Shown: positions 9,742 through 22,803, counted from the stretch's first letter. The stretch: DNA of 64,000 bases from Pseudomonadota bacterium (GCA_027621405.1 JAQCBT010000010.1:62001-126000); one strand, 5' to 3'. Numbers and translations are program-made. The notes: generated by a model not told the origin, from the letters alone.

Positions 9742-10527
9742 GTGAGCAAAGTACTGGCTATTGCCAACCAGAAAGGCGGAGTAGGTAAGACCACCACCTC
9801 GGTTAATTTGGCCGCGTCTCTCAGCGTAACCCGCAAAAACGTATTGCTCATCGACATGGATCCCCAAGGCAATGCCACAATGGGGTCTGGTGTCGACAAG
9901 TCCTCCCTCGACAATTCTGTATATGATTTACTGACTTCGCAGGCTGAATTTGACGCCGTCAAAGTGAGGCCGGAAGAAGCGGAATTTGACCTTTTGCCTG
10001 CCAATGGCGATCTGGTGGCCGCCGAGGTGGAACTGATCACTGCGGACAATAAAGAGATACGATTGCGCACAATTATCGAGGCTGTCCGAGGACGCTACGA
10101 TTTCATCGTAATCGATTGCCCTCCCTCTCTCAATATGCTGACTATCAATGCATTGGTAGCCGCAGATGGTGTCGTCATTCCGATGCAATGCGAGTATTAC
10201 GCGCTTGAAGGGCTTTCTGCCCTGATGGATACGATTCGGGTAATTCAGGAGAGGATCAACCCCTCCCTCAAAATCGAGGGTATTCTGCGTACCATGTATG
10301 ACCCGCGGAACAAGCTTACTACCGAGGTAAATGGGCAGCTTTTTAATTATTTTGGTGACGCTGTATACCGAACCGTTGTACCAAGAAATGTGCGTCTGGC
10401 CGAAGCCCCCAGCTACGGCAAACCAGTAATCAAGTATGATCGCCAGTCTCGTGGGGCCATCGCTTATCTAGCCCTGGCTGGAGAACTATTGCGTCGTCAC
10501 GACGAGGCCTCCAGAATGATGAATTAG
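9742..10527 (+). CDS. parA: Chromosome partitioning ATPase ParA (Soj)
   Basis: ParA is a deviant Walker ATPase that moves ParB-bound origin regions during segregation. The 261-residue protein has the deviant Walker A KGGVGKTT (11-18), the aspartate-bearing IDMDPQGN (about 38-45) and Walker B-like DFIVIDCPPSL near residue 118. The start is GTG at 9742. parB follows 61 bases later. Confidence 0.97.
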   Translation: MSKVLAIANQKGGVGKTTTSVNLAASLSVTRKNVLLIDMDPQGNATMGSGVDKSSLDNSVYDLLTSQAEFDAVKVRPEEAEFDLLPANGDLVAAEVELITADNKEIRLRTIIEAVRGRYDFIVIDCPPSLNMLTINALVAADGVVIPMQCEYYALEGLSALMDTIRVIQERINPSLKIEGILRTMYDPRNKLTTEVNGQLFNYFGDAVYRTVVPRNVRLAEAPSYGKPVIKYDRQSRGAIAYLALAGELLRRHDEASRMMN

Positions 10528-10588
10528 CGCGATAGTCTAGCGTTGACATTATTTTAAGGCGTTTCAGGGTTAATTAACGCTTACAAAC

Positions 10589-11512
10589 ATGAATGATAAG
10601 AAGAAACTGGGAAAAGGTCTGGATGCCTTGCTGTCCTCTGGTAGCAGCCAGACAATGGCAAGCCTGTTGGCGGGCAAACCACGAGAAGTGGAAGTATCAT
10701 CGGGCACATCAGTTACGACTAGGGCCCATGATAAAGACGGGGATCTGAGAAATATTCCGGTTGACCTGATTCAGCGGGGTAAGTACCAGCCACGTACAGA
10801 TATGCATCAGGAAGCTCTCGAGGAACTCGCTGCCTCGATTAAGACCCAGGGCGTAATGCAGCCCATAATAGTGCGGCCAATATCCTCAGAAAAGTACGAG
10901 ATCATTGCAGGTGAACGCCGCTGGCGCGCTACCCAGATGGCGGGACTGGATAGTATTCCGGCCATTATTAAACCGGTGGGTGATGAGGCGGCAATCGCCA
11001 TGTCACTCATCGAGAACATACAGCGAGAAAACCTAAACCCGATAGAAGAAGCCATGGCTCTCAAGCGTTTGCAGGATGAGTTCGAACTCACCCAGCAGGA
11101 AGTAGCCGATGCTGTTGGAAAGTCGCGTGTCACTGTGACAAACCTGATGCGATTGATGGGTTTGCACATCGATGTACGTCGTATGCTTGAGAATGGCGAT
11201 CTGGAAATGGGTCATGCGAGAGCCTTGCTAGGTCTCGAGGATTTGCAGCAACCTACTGCCGCCCGTGCCGTAGTAGGTCGTGGGCTTTCAGTGCGACAGA
11301 CCGAGGCGCTGGTCCGCCGCCTTCAAGCGGGAGGTGCAGGTAAGAAAGCTTCTAAAATTCTTGACCCGGATATCAAGAATCTTCAAGACAACCTGGAAGA
11401 GAAATTGGGCTCCAAAGTGCTGATACAGCACACCGCCAAAGGTAAGGGTAAGTTAGTAGTCAAATACAATAGTCTGGATGAATTGGACGGTATTCTTGCC
11501 CATATAAAATAG
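10589..11512 (+). CDS. parB: Chromosome partitioning protein ParB (Spo0J)
   Basis: ParB binds parS sites, spreads as a CTP-dependent clamp and is moved by ParA. The 307-residue protein has the CTPase motif GERRWR (108-113), the ENIQRENLNPIEEA segment (about 142-155), a helix-turn-helix around LTQQEVADAVGKSRVTVTNLMRL, and a C-terminal dimerization domain. The start KKLGKGLDALL is typical. I did not recognise a canonical parS site in the window. Confidence 0.97.
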   Translation: MNDKKKLGKGLDALLSSGSSQTMASLLAGKPREVEVSSGTSVTTRAHDKDGDLRNIPVDLIQRGKYQPRTDMHQEALEELAASIKTQGVMQPIIVRPISSEKYEIIAGERRWRATQMAGLDSIPAIIKPVGDEAAIAMSLIENIQRENLNPIEEAMALKRLQDEFELTQQEVADAVGKSRVTVTNLMRLMGLHIDVRRMLENGDLEMGHARALLGLEDLQQPTAARAVVGRGLSVRQTEALVRRLQAGGAGKKASKILDPDIKNLQDNLEEKLGSKVLIQHTAKGKGKLVVKYNSLDELDGILAHIK

Positions 11513-11639
11513 CGCGAGATTGGTTGCTTCGAGCGCATCCTGAAATACTTCAAGCCTTCATCGGGACTGACCATTTTATAGCTTGGAAAAACCCCCGAAA
11601 ACCCTGTATTTCCGGGCTTAAATTGATAATGGGACGTAG

Positions 11640-11668
11640 TTGCGATACCCCCCTAAAGTCCCTATAAT
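11640..11668 (+). promoter_or_regulatory. Likely sigma-70 promoter of the atp operon
   Basis: A -35 hexamer TTGCGA (11640-11645) and a perfect -10 TATAAT (11663-11668) are separated by 17 bases. The promoter lies about 108 bases upstream of atpI and downstream of parB, in an otherwise gene-free 263-base gap. Confidence 0.8.
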
Positions 11669-11775
11669 GCGCCTGCTTTTGGTGATCACCGCTGCAACAA
11701 CAGGTGTATGTTACGGCTGTCGTTGGGGATCTAGAACTCGACCATTGAGCACACTATGTGTCGAATTTTTGAACA

Positions 11776-12153
11776 ATGAGAACCCCGCCAGTCCATAAAG
11801 TGATAGTCGCGCAATTACTCGCGACAGCCTTTATTGCTACTACCTCACTGTTATTGTCTGGCACCATCACTGCCTACTCGACATTGATGGGCGGATTGAT
11901 AAGCGCATTGCCTAACAGCTACTTCGCATTCAAGGCATTCCGTTACCAGGGTGCCACGAAAGCAGATTTGGTTGTGAAAAGCTTTATAAGAGGGGAGCTA
12001 GGCAAAATCGGCATAACCTTGGTGCTGTTTGCACTGAGTTTTACCCTGATAACGAAATTGAATGAGCTCGCGCTGATACTTGGATTCATCTCGATCCATT
12101 TTACTGGCGTGCTGGCTTCGGCGTTCATAGATTACCGCCCTAGCCGCAACTAA
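11776..12153 (+). CDS. atpI: ATP synthase subunit I (assembly factor)
   Basis: AtpI is a small membrane protein thought to assist assembly of the c-ring. The 125-residue sequence has four predicted hydrophobic segments and ends in a short polar tail. The pattern LLSGTITAYSTLMGGLISALPNSYFA is typical of the family. It is the first gene of the ATP synthase operon, 80 bases before atpB and just after the operon promoter. Confidence 0.9.
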   Translation: MRTPPVHKVIVAQLLATAFIATTSLLLSGTITAYSTLMGGLISALPNSYFAFKAFRYQGATKADLVVKSFIRGELGKIGITLVLFALSFTLITKLNELALILGFISIHFTGVLASAFIDYRPSRN

Positions 12154-12224
12154 TATTTTTTTTACCAATTTGCGCGGTAAAAGAACCGGACCCGACGGAA
12201 TCGGGGCACAGATAGAGTAACTAG

Positions 12225-13118
<894 letters not shown>

Positions 13119-13137
13119 TTTCTTGAACTACATCTGA

Positions 13138-13419
<282 letters not shown>

Positions 13420-13460
13420 GCGGTTAACGTCACGGGCATTGAACTTAACGGGAGAACACC

Positions 13461-13931
13461 GTGAATATTAATGCAACTTTTCTAGGCCAGATGATCGCAA
13501 TGGCGGTCTTCCTGTGGTTTTGCAGCAAATACGTGTGGCCGCCATTTATGGCCATCATGGATGAGCGCAAGAAGAAAATCGCAGATGGACTGGAAGCAGC
13601 AGCCAGGGCTGAAAAAGACCTGGAACTGGCTCAGGCTAAATCCACAGAGCAACTAAAAGAAGCCAAGGAAGAAGCGGCGGGTATCATCGATCAGGCCAAT
13701 AAGCGAGCTGCGCAAATTGTAGATGAAGCGAAGCAACAGGCTAAAGTCGAAGGCCAGCGCATTATTGATGGCGCACAGGCAGAGATCGAGCAAGAAGTGA
13801 ATCGTGCTCGCGAAGCTCTCCGTGCAAGGGTTTCTGAAATTGCAGTTGCCGGTGCAGAGAAGATACTGGAAGGATCTATCGACCAGGCTGCGAACGAAGA
13901 AATGCTGAATAAGCTGGCATCGGAACTATAG
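13461..13931 (+). CDS. atpF: ATP synthase F0 subunit b
   Basis: Subunit b is the peripheral stalk that stops F1 from turning with the rotor. The 156-residue protein has one N-terminal membrane helix (about 5-25) followed by the conserved [19 protein letters not shown] and a long Ala/Glu/Lys/Gln-rich coiled coil. The start is GTG at 13461 behind a GGGAGAA ribosome-binding sequence. Confidence 0.97.
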   Translation: MNINATFLGQMIAMAVFLWFCSKYVWPPFMAIMDERKKKIADGLEAAARAEKDLELAQAKSTEQLKEAKEEAAGIIDQANKRAAQIVDEAKQQAKVEGQRIIDGAQAEIEQEVNRAREALRARVSEIAVAGAEKILEGSIDQAANEEMLNKLASEL

Positions 13932-13957
13932 ATCGCAACAGCGAACACGAGAGACAC

Positions 13958-14494
13958 ATGGCTGAACTAATTACGTTGGCACGACCCTACGCTAAAGCAG
14001 CTTTCCAGGTAGCGCTTGAAGAAAGCGCATTGGATACCTGGTCGAAGATGCTCGGAATCGCTGCCGCGGTTACGAGTCACGAGTCAGTGCGCGCAATGCT
14101 TATTAATCCAGCACTGTCGTCAGAACAGGCGGCCCAGGCGTTTATCGATATATGCGGCGACGAGCTCAACGACAAGGGTCAAAACTTTGTGCGCTTACTG
14201 GCAGAAAACAAGCGAATAGGCTTGTTGCCGGAGGTCTCGACCCTTTTTGAGAACCTGAAGGCAATTCAGGAACGATCTGTCGATGTTGAGATCACCACGG
14301 CTTTTGAAATCAGTTCAGATATTGCGCAAAAGCTGGCCGATGCCTTGAAGCAGCGCCTACAGAGAGAGATTAAACTGGCTACCAGTGTAGACAGTGCGCT
14401 GATAGGTGGTGCTGTAATTCGAGCTGGAGACACTGTTATCGACAGCTCTGTACGTGGAAAGTTGACCAAACTGGCAGAATCATTGAATTCCTGA
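13958..14494 (+). CDS. atpH: ATP synthase F1 subunit delta
   Basis: Delta joins the peripheral stalk to the top of F1. The 178-residue product starts with the family pattern LITLARPYAKAAFQVA and ends with the conserved beta segment GGAVIRAGDTVIDSSVRGKL. It lies between atpF and atpA in the standard order. Confidence 0.97.
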   Translation: MAELITLARPYAKAAFQVALEESALDTWSKMLGIAAAVTSHESVRAMLINPALSSEQAAQAFIDICGDELNDKGQNFVRLLAENKRIGLLPEVSTLFENLKAIQERSVDVEITTAFEISSDIAQKLADALKQRLQREIKLATSVDSALIGGAVIRAGDTVIDSSVRGKLTKLAESLNS

Positions 14495-14536
14495 GCGGGC
14501 AAATTAGCAGCCAAGGCGGGAGAATAGGAAACAAAG

Positions 14537-16081
14537 ATGCAACAACTGAATCCATCTGAAATCAGTGAAATTATCAAACAGCGCATAGACAAGCTGGATG
14601 TGTCTGTGCAGGCCAAGAACGAAGGCACTATTGTTAGTGTCTCCGACGGCATCATCCGAATCCATGGCCTCGCCGATGTGATGTATGGCGAGATGATAGA
14701 GTTCGAGGGCGGCCTTTATGGTATGGCCTTGAACCTTGAGAGGGACTCAGTAGGTGCGGTGGTTCTTGGTGACTACCTCGGTTTGAAAGAAGGTCAGAGC
14801 TGTAAGTGTACAGGCCGAATTCTTGAAGTTCCTATTGGCCCTGAGCTGGAAGGCCGAGTTGTTGATGCCCTTGGGCACCCGATTGATGGTAAGGGTCCAG
14901 TGGATGCCAAGCTCACCGATGCTATTGAGAAGGTAGCACCTGGGGTAATCGCTCGTAAGTCTGTATCACAGCCAGTGCAGACCGGACTTAAGTCGATTGA
15001 TTCCATGACGCCGATTGGTCGAGGCCAGCGTGAGTTGATTATTGGGGACCGTGAGGTAGGAAAGACTGCGGTTGCCATTGACACCATCATCAACCAGAAG
15101 GGCAAGGGCATAAAATGCGTTTATGTGGCAATTGGCCAAAAAGCCTCTTCCATTGCCAACGTGGTTCAGAAACTGGAAGAACACGGTGCCATGGAATACA
15201 CCGTTGTAGTTGCGGCCTCAGCATCTGATCCAGCTGCTATGCAGTTCATTGCACCCTATTCAGGTTGCACCATGGGCGAGTACTACCGCGACCGCGGTCA
15301 AGACGCCCTGATCATTTATGATGACTTGACCAAGCAGGCATGGGCGTATCGCCAGATTTCGCTGCTGTTGCGTCGTCCACCTGGCCGTGAAGCTTATCCT
15401 GGTGACGTCTTCTACTTGCACTCACGTCTTCTGGAACGTGCGGCGCGAGTGAGTGCCGACTACGTAGAACAATTTACCGATGGCGAAGTGAAAGGCAAGA
15501 CCGGATCTCTGACGGCGCTACCGGTAATTGAGACCCAGGCTGGTGACGTGTCTGCATTCGTACCGACTAACGTGATTTCCATTACCGACGGTCAGATCTT
15601 CCTCGAAACGGATCTGTTTAATTCGGGTATTCGTCCCGCGATGAACCCCGGTATTTCGGTATCGCGTGTGGGCGGTGCTGCCCAGACCACTATCATCAAG
15701 AAGTTGGGTGGTGGTATTCGTATCGCTCTTGCTCAGTATCGAGAACTAGCGGCGTTCGCAGCCTTCGCTTCAGACCTCGATGACGCAACCCGCTCTCAGC
15801 TGGAGCACGGTCAGCGAGTTACCGAATTGATGAAGCAGAAGCAGTATTCGCCGCTGCAGATTTCAGAGATGGCCTTATCGCTTTATGCAGCGAATGAAGG
15901 TTACCTGAAAGAAGTAGAACTGAAGAAAGTCCTGGACTTCGAATCTTCTCTGCTCTCCTTCGCACATTCGGAGTACGGTGATCTGTTGAAACAGATCAAC
16001 GAGACAGGTGACTGGAATGATGAAATCCAGGGTAAGTTCAAAGAGATTATGGAGAAGTTTGTTTCTACGCAGACTTACTAA
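14537..16081 (+). CDS. atpA: ATP synthase F1 subunit alpha
   Basis: Alpha forms the non-catalytic nucleotide sites of the F1 hexamer. The 514-residue protein has the N-terminal crown domain, Walker A GDREVGKT (170-177), and the family signature [17 protein letters not shown] in the C-terminal half. The length and start [17 protein letters not shown] match gammaproteobacterial AtpA. Confidence 0.98.
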   Translation: MQQLNPSEISEIIKQRIDKLDVSVQAKNEGTIVSVSDGIIRIHGLADVMYGEMIEFEGGLYGMALNLERDSVGAVVLGDYLGLKEGQSCKCTGRILEVPIGPELEGRVVDALGHPIDGKGPVDAKLTDAIEKVAPGVIARKSVSQPVQTGLKSIDSMTPIGRGQRELIIGDREVGKTAVAIDTIINQKGKGIKCVYVAIGQKASSIANVVQKLEEHGAMEYTVVVAASASDPAAMQFIAPYSGCTMGEYYRDRGQDALIIYDDLTKQAWAYRQISLLLRRPPGREAYPGDVFYLHSRLLERAARVSADYVEQFTDGEVKGKTGSLTALPVIETQAGDVSAFVPTNVISITDGQIFLETDLFNSGIRPAMNPGISVSRVGGAAQTTIIKKLGGGIRIALAQYRELAAFAAFASDLDDATRSQLEHGQRVTELMKQKQYSPLQISEMALSLYAANEGYLKEVELKKVLDFESSLLSFAHSEYGDLLKQINETGDWNDEIQGKFKEIMEKFVSTQTY

Positions 16082-16091
16082 CTGAATCGTG

Positions 16092-16122
16092 GAAGGGTGT
16101 CTCTATTTCGGGCCACCCCTTC
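16092..16122 (+). other. Imperfect hairpin between atpA and atpG
   Basis: GAAGGGTG pairs with CACCCCTTC, leaving one bulged base, in the 117-base gap after atpA. No T run follows. It may stabilise or separate parts of the polycistronic message, since F1 subunits are needed in different amounts. The function is inferred only. Confidence 0.35.
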
Positions 16123-16198
16123 AAAACAGATCGTCTTACAGTTCGGGTAAACGCCGAGCACTAAGACTCTAAGAAATTAGAAAAGGTATTTAGCTAAG

Positions 16199-17059
16199 AT
16201 GGCTGGCGGCAAAGAAATACGCACCAAGATCTCGAGTATCAAGAATACTCAAAAGATCACCAAGGCTATGGAAATGGTCTCGGCAAGCAAGATGCGCAAA
16301 GCCCAGGATCGCATGAAGCTGGGCAAGCCGTACGCGCATCGTATTCGCACCGTAATTGGCCATATCGCAAACTCTTCACCGGAATATCGTCACCAGTATT
16401 TTGATACGCGCACGGTAAAACGCGTTGGTTACATCGTGGTTTCTACTGACCGAGGACTCTGTGGTGGCCTGAACATTAACGCCTTTAAAGCTGCCATTGC
16501 CTCCATGAAAGAATGGGCTGACAAGAATGTTGAGATCGATATCTGCACTATCGGCGGTCGAGCGGCAACATTCTTTAATAACTATGGCGGCAAGGTGGTT
16601 GCCTCGGTCAGAGATATCGGGGACAACGCAGCAGTATCGGACGTTATTGGTGCTGTTAAGATCATGTTGGACAAGTTTGATAGCGGTGAGATCGACCAGT
16701 TAATGCTTGTCAGTAACGATTTCGTTAACACCATGACCCACGTGCCCGAAGTGAACCAGTTGCTGCCACTACTTCCTTCCGAGGAAGAAGAGCTTAAGCA
16801 TCACTGGGACTATCTCTATGAGCCTGATGCAAAAGAACTTCTCGATGGCTTGCTTCTGCGTTTCATCGAATCACAGGTTTATCAGGCTGTTGTTGAAAAC
16901 AATGCCTGCGAGCAGGCTGCCCGCATGATGGCAATGAAGAGCGCCTCGGACAATGCAGGCGAACTCATCGAAGAGCTTGGTCTGGTTTACAACAAAGCCC
17001 GTCAGGCTGCGATTACGCAGGAATTGTCAGAAATCGCCGGCGGTGCGGCAGCGGTGTAG
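16199..17059 (+). CDS. atpG: ATP synthase F1 subunit gamma
   Basis: Gamma is the central rotor shaft. The 286-residue protein begins [26 protein letters not shown], the conserved N-terminal helix, and ends with the matching helix [18 protein letters not shown]. Both helices form the coiled coil that turns inside the alpha-beta ring. It sits between atpA and atpD, as usual. Confidence 0.98.
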   Translation: MAGGKEIRTKISSIKNTQKITKAMEMVSASKMRKAQDRMKLGKPYAHRIRTVIGHIANSSPEYRHQYFDTRTVKRVGYIVVSTDRGLCGGLNINAFKAAIASMKEWADKNVEIDICTIGGRAATFFNNYGGKVVASVRDIGDNAAVSDVIGAVKIMLDKFDSGEIDQLMLVSNDFVNTMTHVPEVNQLLPLLPSEEEELKHHWDYLYEPDAKELLDGLLLRFIESQVYQAVVENNACEQAARMMAMKSASDNAGELIEELGLVYNKARQAAITQELSEIAGGAAAV

Positions 17060-17101
17060 TTTGAACTACAGCAATCGAAAAAAGTTTATTTGAATATTTG
17101 A

Positions 17102-18520
<1,419 letters not shown>

Positions 18521-18579
18521 TTGCCAAGCATTTGCGAGAGCATAAGTTAAGTAGATTAGGGCCAGTAGGAGATTAAGTT

Positions 18580-19002
18580 ATGTCAATGACTATGCACTGC
18601 GATATCGTTAGCGCCGAAAAGAGTATTTTCTCTGGTCGCGTTGAAATGGTTGTCGCTGCTGGTTCATTGGGTGACCTCGGAATCGGGCCCGGCCACGCTC
18701 CTTTGATTACTTCCCTGATCCCAGGTCCCGTGCGGTTAATAAAGGATGGCGGAGAAGAAGAAATCTTCTATGTCTCGGGCGGCTTCCTTGAAGTTACCCG
18801 GAATGTAGTTACCTTGCTCACAGACACAGCGTTACGAGCGGATGACGTGGACGAAGCAGCTGCTGAGGCGGCCATGCAGGAAGCCGAGAGAGCCATGCAG
18901 GACGCTAGTGCAGAATTGGATTACGGCACAGCAGCTGCTCAGCTCGCAGAAGCGGCGGCGCAACTCCGAGCCTTGAGACAGCTGAAAAATCGGGCCCAAT
19001 AA
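18580..19002 (+). CDS. atpC: ATP synthase F1 subunit epsilon
   Basis: Epsilon is a rotor subunit that can inhibit ATP hydrolysis. The 140-residue product has the N-terminal beta sandwich ([20 protein letters not shown], then [14 protein letters not shown]) and a C-terminal pair of Ala-rich helices (about 88-138). It is the last gene of the operon and is followed at once by a strong terminator. Confidence 0.97.
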   Translation: MSMTMHCDIVSAEKSIFSGRVEMVVAAGSLGDLGIGPGHAPLITSLIPGPVRLIKDGGEEEIFYVSGGFLEVTRNVVTLLTDTALRADDVDEAAAEAAMQEAERAMQDASAELDYGTAAAQLAEAAAQLRALRQLKNRAQ

Positions 19003-19021
19003 GAGCATTACAATTCAAAAG

Positions 19022-19050
19022 AAAAGGTAGCGAGAGCTACCTTTTTTTTT
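19022..19050 (+). terminator. Rho-independent terminator of the atp operon
   Basis: AAAAGGTAGC and GCTACCTTTT form a perfect 10-base stem around a GAGA tetraloop, followed by further T residues to 19050. It lies 20 bases after the atpC stop codon. Confidence 0.93.
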
Positions 19051-19107
19051 GGTAATCTTTTGGGAAATCCGCTGTATGTTACGGCGAAGCAATTGCGAGA
19101 GTTCTAA

Positions 19108-20487
19108 ATGGAAGTGGTAATCCTGGCGGCCGGCAAAGGCACCAGAATGCAATCAGAAATACCGAAAGTTATGCACGAAGTTGGTGGCAAACCCATGCTC
19201 GCACATGTGCTTGCAACCGCCAGAATGCTGCAAGCGCAGAAAACTCATGTAGTTATCGGTCATGGAGCTGAGCTCATTAAACAGGCTTTTTCCAACTCCG
19301 ATAACGGGGTAGAGCCTATTTGGGTGCTACAGTCAGAGCAGCTAGGCACGGGCCATGCCGTGCAGCAGGCAGTAACGGGCGTGGACACGAACGCCAGCGC
19401 AAACCCGGTTCTGGTTTTATTTGGTGATGTGCCTTTAGTTAGCATAAGCACGCTGGAATCGGTAATTTCCAACTGCAATGACGACAGCCTGTCCCTTCTT
19501 ACAGTCAATGCTGCGAACCCTAAGGGCTTGGGAAGGATATTGCGCGATGGTGATGGCAAGATAGTCGGTATCGTGGAAGAAAAGGATGCTAGTACGGAAC
19601 AAAAGGAGATAACTGAAGTCAACAGTGGGATCATGGCAATTCCCGCCAATCGACTGACCGGCTGGTTGGATGCACTTAGAAGTGACAACCAACAGAACGA
19701 GTACTATTTGACGGATATCGTTGCTCTCGCCAGAAAAGACGGTTGCGAAATAAAGAGCAGTATTGCCAAATCAGAAATGGAAGTGATGGGCGTGAATAAT
19801 AAGTCACAGTTGGCTCAGGTGGAGCGCTACTTTCAGATGTCTCAGATCGAGGAATTTCTTCTAGCAGGCCTGACAGTGAGGGACCCGTCGCGCATTGATG
19901 TACGAGGTGATCTTCAGTTTGGAAGCGATTGCATCATCGATTGCAATGTCATTCTTGAGGGTAAGGTGTCACTGGGCTCAGGGGTGAGCATTGGAGCGAA
20001 TTGCATTATCAAGAACGCAAAAATAGGTGACGGTGCCTACATCCTTCCGGGTACGCTTATTGAGGACTCAGAGGTCGGTGAGAATGCCAGCGTTGGCCCT
20101 ATGGCGCGCATCAGACCAGGGTCAATTCTGGGAGCAGAAAGCAAAATCGGGAATTTCGTCGAAACGAAGAACGCAAGGATTGGCAAAGGTTCGAAAGCCA
20201 GTCACCTGGCATACCTTGGTGATGTGGAAATAGGGGACGGCTGCAATATTGGCGCGGGAACTATTGTCTGCAACTATGATGGAGTAAACAAACATAAAAC
20301 TAAACTGGGCAATAATGTGTTTGTTGGATCTAACAGTGTGTTAGTGGCACCGTTGGATCTGGCAGATAATGCTTTTGTTGCTGCCGGCTCCGCGATAAAT
20401 ACAGATGTTCCTCCTCATACTCTGGCTGTAGGCAGAGCAAAGCAACGCAATATTGCAGGTTGGAAACGACCACACAAAAAGCAATAG
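19108..20487 (+). CDS. glmU: Bifunctional UDP-GlcNAc pyrophosphorylase / GlcN-1-P acetyltransferase
   Basis: GlmU makes UDP-N-acetylglucosamine, the precursor of peptidoglycan and lipopolysaccharide. The 459-residue enzyme has the uridylyltransferase motif LAAGKGTRM (6-14) with PKVMHEVGGKPML, and from about residue 250 a left-handed beta-helix of hexapeptide repeats. The acetyltransferase site region includes NYDGVNKHKT and GSNSVLVAPL. It pairs with glmS 30 bases downstream. Confidence 0.97.
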   Translation: MEVVILAAGKGTRMQSEIPKVMHEVGGKPMLAHVLATARMLQAQKTHVVIGHGAELIKQAFSNSDNGVEPIWVLQSEQLGTGHAVQQAVTGVDTNASANPVLVLFGDVPLVSISTLESVISNCNDDSLSLLTVNAANPKGLGRILRDGDGKIVGIVEEKDASTEQKEITEVNSGIMAIPANRLTGWLDALRSDNQQNEYYLTDIVALARKDGCEIKSSIAKSEMEVMGVNNKSQLAQVERYFQMSQIEEFLLAGLTVRDPSRIDVRGDLQFGSDCIIDCNVILEGKVSLGSGVSIGANCIIKNAKIGDGAYILPGTLIEDSEVGENASVGPMARIRPGSILGAESKIGNFVETKNARIGKGSKASHLAYLGDVEIGDGCNIGAGTIVCNYDGVNKHKTKLGNNVFVGSNSVLVAPLDLADNAFVAAGSAINTDVPPHTLAVGRAKQRNIAGWKRPHKKQ

Positions 20488-20517
20488 CAATCACTAGAAA
20501 TCAAGAAGCAAATAATC

Positions 20518-22353
20518 ATGTGTGGAATTGTTGGTGCAGTAACGGAACGGAATGTCTCCGGTATCTTATTAGAAGGGTTAAAGAGACTCGAGTATCGAGG
20601 CTATGATTCAGCGGGTCTGGCTCTGATTCAGGATCGCTCTGACAAGATAAAGTTCGTTAAAACGGTGGGAAAAGTCGATGCGCTGGTTAAAGCAGTGAAT
20701 AGTGCGAAGATCACTGGACATATTGGAATAGCGCACACTCGCTGGGCCACCCATGGCAAACCATCAGTTACAAATGCTCACCCTCATAATTCCGAAAGCG
20801 AGATCGCCATTGTCCATAACGGCATCATCGAAAACTATGAAGTAATCAAGAAGCATCTTGAACAAGATGGCTATATATTCAAGACACAAACAGATAGTGA
20901 AGTTATCGCACATCTGATACATCAGGCGCGAAATGGAGAGAAAGTAAGCCTACTCGATGCAGTGAGGCGTATAATTAAAAAGCTACATGGCGCTTATGGA
21001 ATTTGCACAATCGATAGCAAAAGCCCTAATCAGATTGTTGTAGCGCGCTCCGGAAGCCCTCTGGTTATTGGTTTGGGAATAGGTGAAAATTTTGTTGCAT
21101 CAGATCCTCTAGCACTTGGCCAGGTTACCGACAGGTTTATATACCTCGAAGAGGGAGATGTGGCCAGGGTAGAACTGGATAGTATCGAAATTTGGAATGG
21201 CAACAAAAAAGTAATCCGGCCAGAATCCAAGGTAATAAGCCACACCAAGGACAGCGAACGAGGTGAGTACAAGCACTTTATGCTCAAGGAAATTTACGAG
21301 CAACCGCAGGTCATACGTGACACCCTGGACGGAAGAATAAGTGATATACACGTCCTGGAAGAAGCTTTCGGCGTCAATGCCAAGAAGATCTTTGATAAGG
21401 TTAAGGCCATTCAAATCGTTGCTTGCGGCACCAGCTTCCATGCCGGACTTGTTGCAAAATACTGGCTGGAATCTATCTCGCGGGTTCCATGCTCGGTTGA
21501 TATCGCTAGCGACTATCGTTACAGGGACATCATTGTCCAACCGAATACTCTTTTCGTCACCATTTCCCAATCAGGCGAGACAGCAGATACACTTGCTGCA
21601 TTGCAGTACTCAAAAGGAAAGGGGTATGTCGCTTCTCTGACTATTTGTAATGTCGCCACAAGTTCGCTAGTGCGTGAATCTGACTTCTGCATGCTTACCA
21701 AGGCCGGGCAGGAAATTGGCGTGGCATCAACTAAGGCGTTTACCACCCAGCTTACTGTACTGCTGTTGTTGGCGATCGTCATGGGGCGTCGTAATGGATT
21801 AAAGCCAACCCAGGAGACCCGGCTTGTAAAAGAACTAAACACATTGCCCGCAATCGTGGAAAAGACCCTGGAGCTGAACAAACCCATTAAGAAGATCTCC
21901 AGACAGTTCACGAACAAACATCATTGCCTTTTTCTAGGCAGGGGAATTCACTATCCGATTGCCAAGGAAGGCGCCCTTAAGCTCAAGGAAATTTCCTATA
22001 TCCATGCCGAAGCCTATCCCTCAGGAGAGCTGAAGCATGGTCCGTTGGCACTCGTAGACAACAAGATGCCCGTTATCGCTGTCGCGCCCGACAACGACTT
22101 GTTGGGAAAGTTGAAGGCAAACCTAGCCGAGGTCGCTGCCAGGGGAGGTAAACTGTATGTCTTTGCGGATGCTAATGTGCTGCTCGAGTCAGACAAGGAA
22201 AGCAAGGTGATTCACGTCCCACCCTCACCTGAAGCGCTGGATCCAATCGTGTTCACAGTTCCCCTACAGCTTTTGTCATACCATGTAGCTGTAATGAAGG
22301 GAACTGATGTCGATCGTCCCCGCAATCTCGCAAAGTCGGTTACCGTTGAGTAG
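20518..22353 (+). CDS. glmS: Glutamine-fructose-6-phosphate aminotransferase (isomerizing)
   Basis: GlmS makes glucosamine-6-phosphate from fructose-6-phosphate and glutamine, the entry step to GlcNAc. The 611-residue protein starts MCGIVGA, so Cys2 is the glutaminase nucleophile after Met removal. Two SIS sugar-phosphate domains follow, with SQSGETADTLAAL in the first. It ends with the usual PRNLAKSVTVE. No glmS ribozyme is expected or seen in the 30-base gap before it. Confidence 0.98.
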   Translation: MCGIVGAVTERNVSGILLEGLKRLEYRGYDSAGLALIQDRSDKIKFVKTVGKVDALVKAVNSAKITGHIGIAHTRWATHGKPSVTNAHPHNSESEIAIVHNGIIENYEVIKKHLEQDGYIFKTQTDSEVIAHLIHQARNGEKVSLLDAVRRIIKKLHGAYGICTIDSKSPNQIVVARSGSPLVIGLGIGENFVASDPLALGQVTDRFIYLEEGDVARVELDSIEIWNGNKKVIRPESKVISHTKDSERGEYKHFMLKEIYEQPQVIRDTLDGRISDIHVLEEAFGVNAKKIFDKVKAIQIVACGTSFHAGLVAKYWLESISRVPCSVDIASDYRYRDIIVQPNTLFVTISQSGETADTLAALQYSKGKGYVASLTICNVATSSLVRESDFCMLTKAGQEIGVASTKAFTTQLTVLLLLAIVMGRRNGLKPTQETRLVKELNTLPAIVEKTLELNKPIKKISRQFTNKHHCLFLGRGIHYPIAKEGALKLKEISYIHAEAYPSGELKHGPLALVDNKMPVIAVAPDNDLLGKLKANLAEVAARGGKLYVFADANVLLESDKESKVIHVPPSPEALDPIVFTVPLQLLSYHVAVMKGTDVDRPRNLAKSVTVE

Positions 22354-22364
22354 CGTCCGTATCC

Positions 22365-22785
22365 GAGCTGCAGGATGTTACTGTCAGACACCAAGTACCG
22401 GATCTCGAAAGCTATCTCCGGCTTCGTGTAGTAAGCGGATTAAGCCCTCGGACGAAAGAGGCGGCAGCCCTCGAGTTACCTAACAGCCTGTTTGCATTAA
22501 CACTGGTGAATTCGGATAACCATGCTGTGGGTATGGGGTAGGTCGTTTGAGATGGCGGATGCAACTTTGAGGTGCTGGACATCGCGGTCGATCCAGCATA
22601 CCAGGGGAGGGGTCCAGGTCGCATAGTCATGGAAGAGGTCTGCCGCTATCTCGACCGGGAGGTGCCATCGCAATTCTACGTCTGCCTTATCGCCGATAGG
22701 CAGTGGCTACGAAAAATTTGGCTTTGATTACTGCGCGCCGACATTACATGGAGTGCGTTTACTGCAGAGAAAAATCAAGGGAATC
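22365..22785 (+). pseudogene. Decayed GNAT-family acetyltransferase gene
   Basis: Reading from CTG at 22368 gives a clear GNAT protein: LQDVTVRHQVPDLESYLRL, then SGLSPRTKEAAALELPNSLF, then LDIAVDPAYQGRGPGR, the acetyl-CoA-binding motif. Two nonsense codons interrupt it, TAG at 22539 and TGA at 22548, in a segment where relatives read roughly GRVIGDGG. A frameshift near 22704-22708 then moves the conserved YEKFGF into the next frame. No start codon remains near 22365. The acetyl-CoA loop also has Pro where relatives have Leu. The gene is dead; its 3' end meets the end of hexR. Confidence 0.85.
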
Positions 22786-22803
22786 CCTGATACTTGGGAA
22801 GTT

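Noticed and set aside
9700..11775. parS centromere-like sites near parAB
   Set aside because: I looked for TGTTTCACGTGAAACA-like palindromes. The CACGTG cores I found in the window lack the flanking half-sites.
20488..20517. glmS ribozyme or riboswitch
   Set aside because: The gap is only 30 bases, and this ribozyme is known mainly from Gram-positive bacteria.
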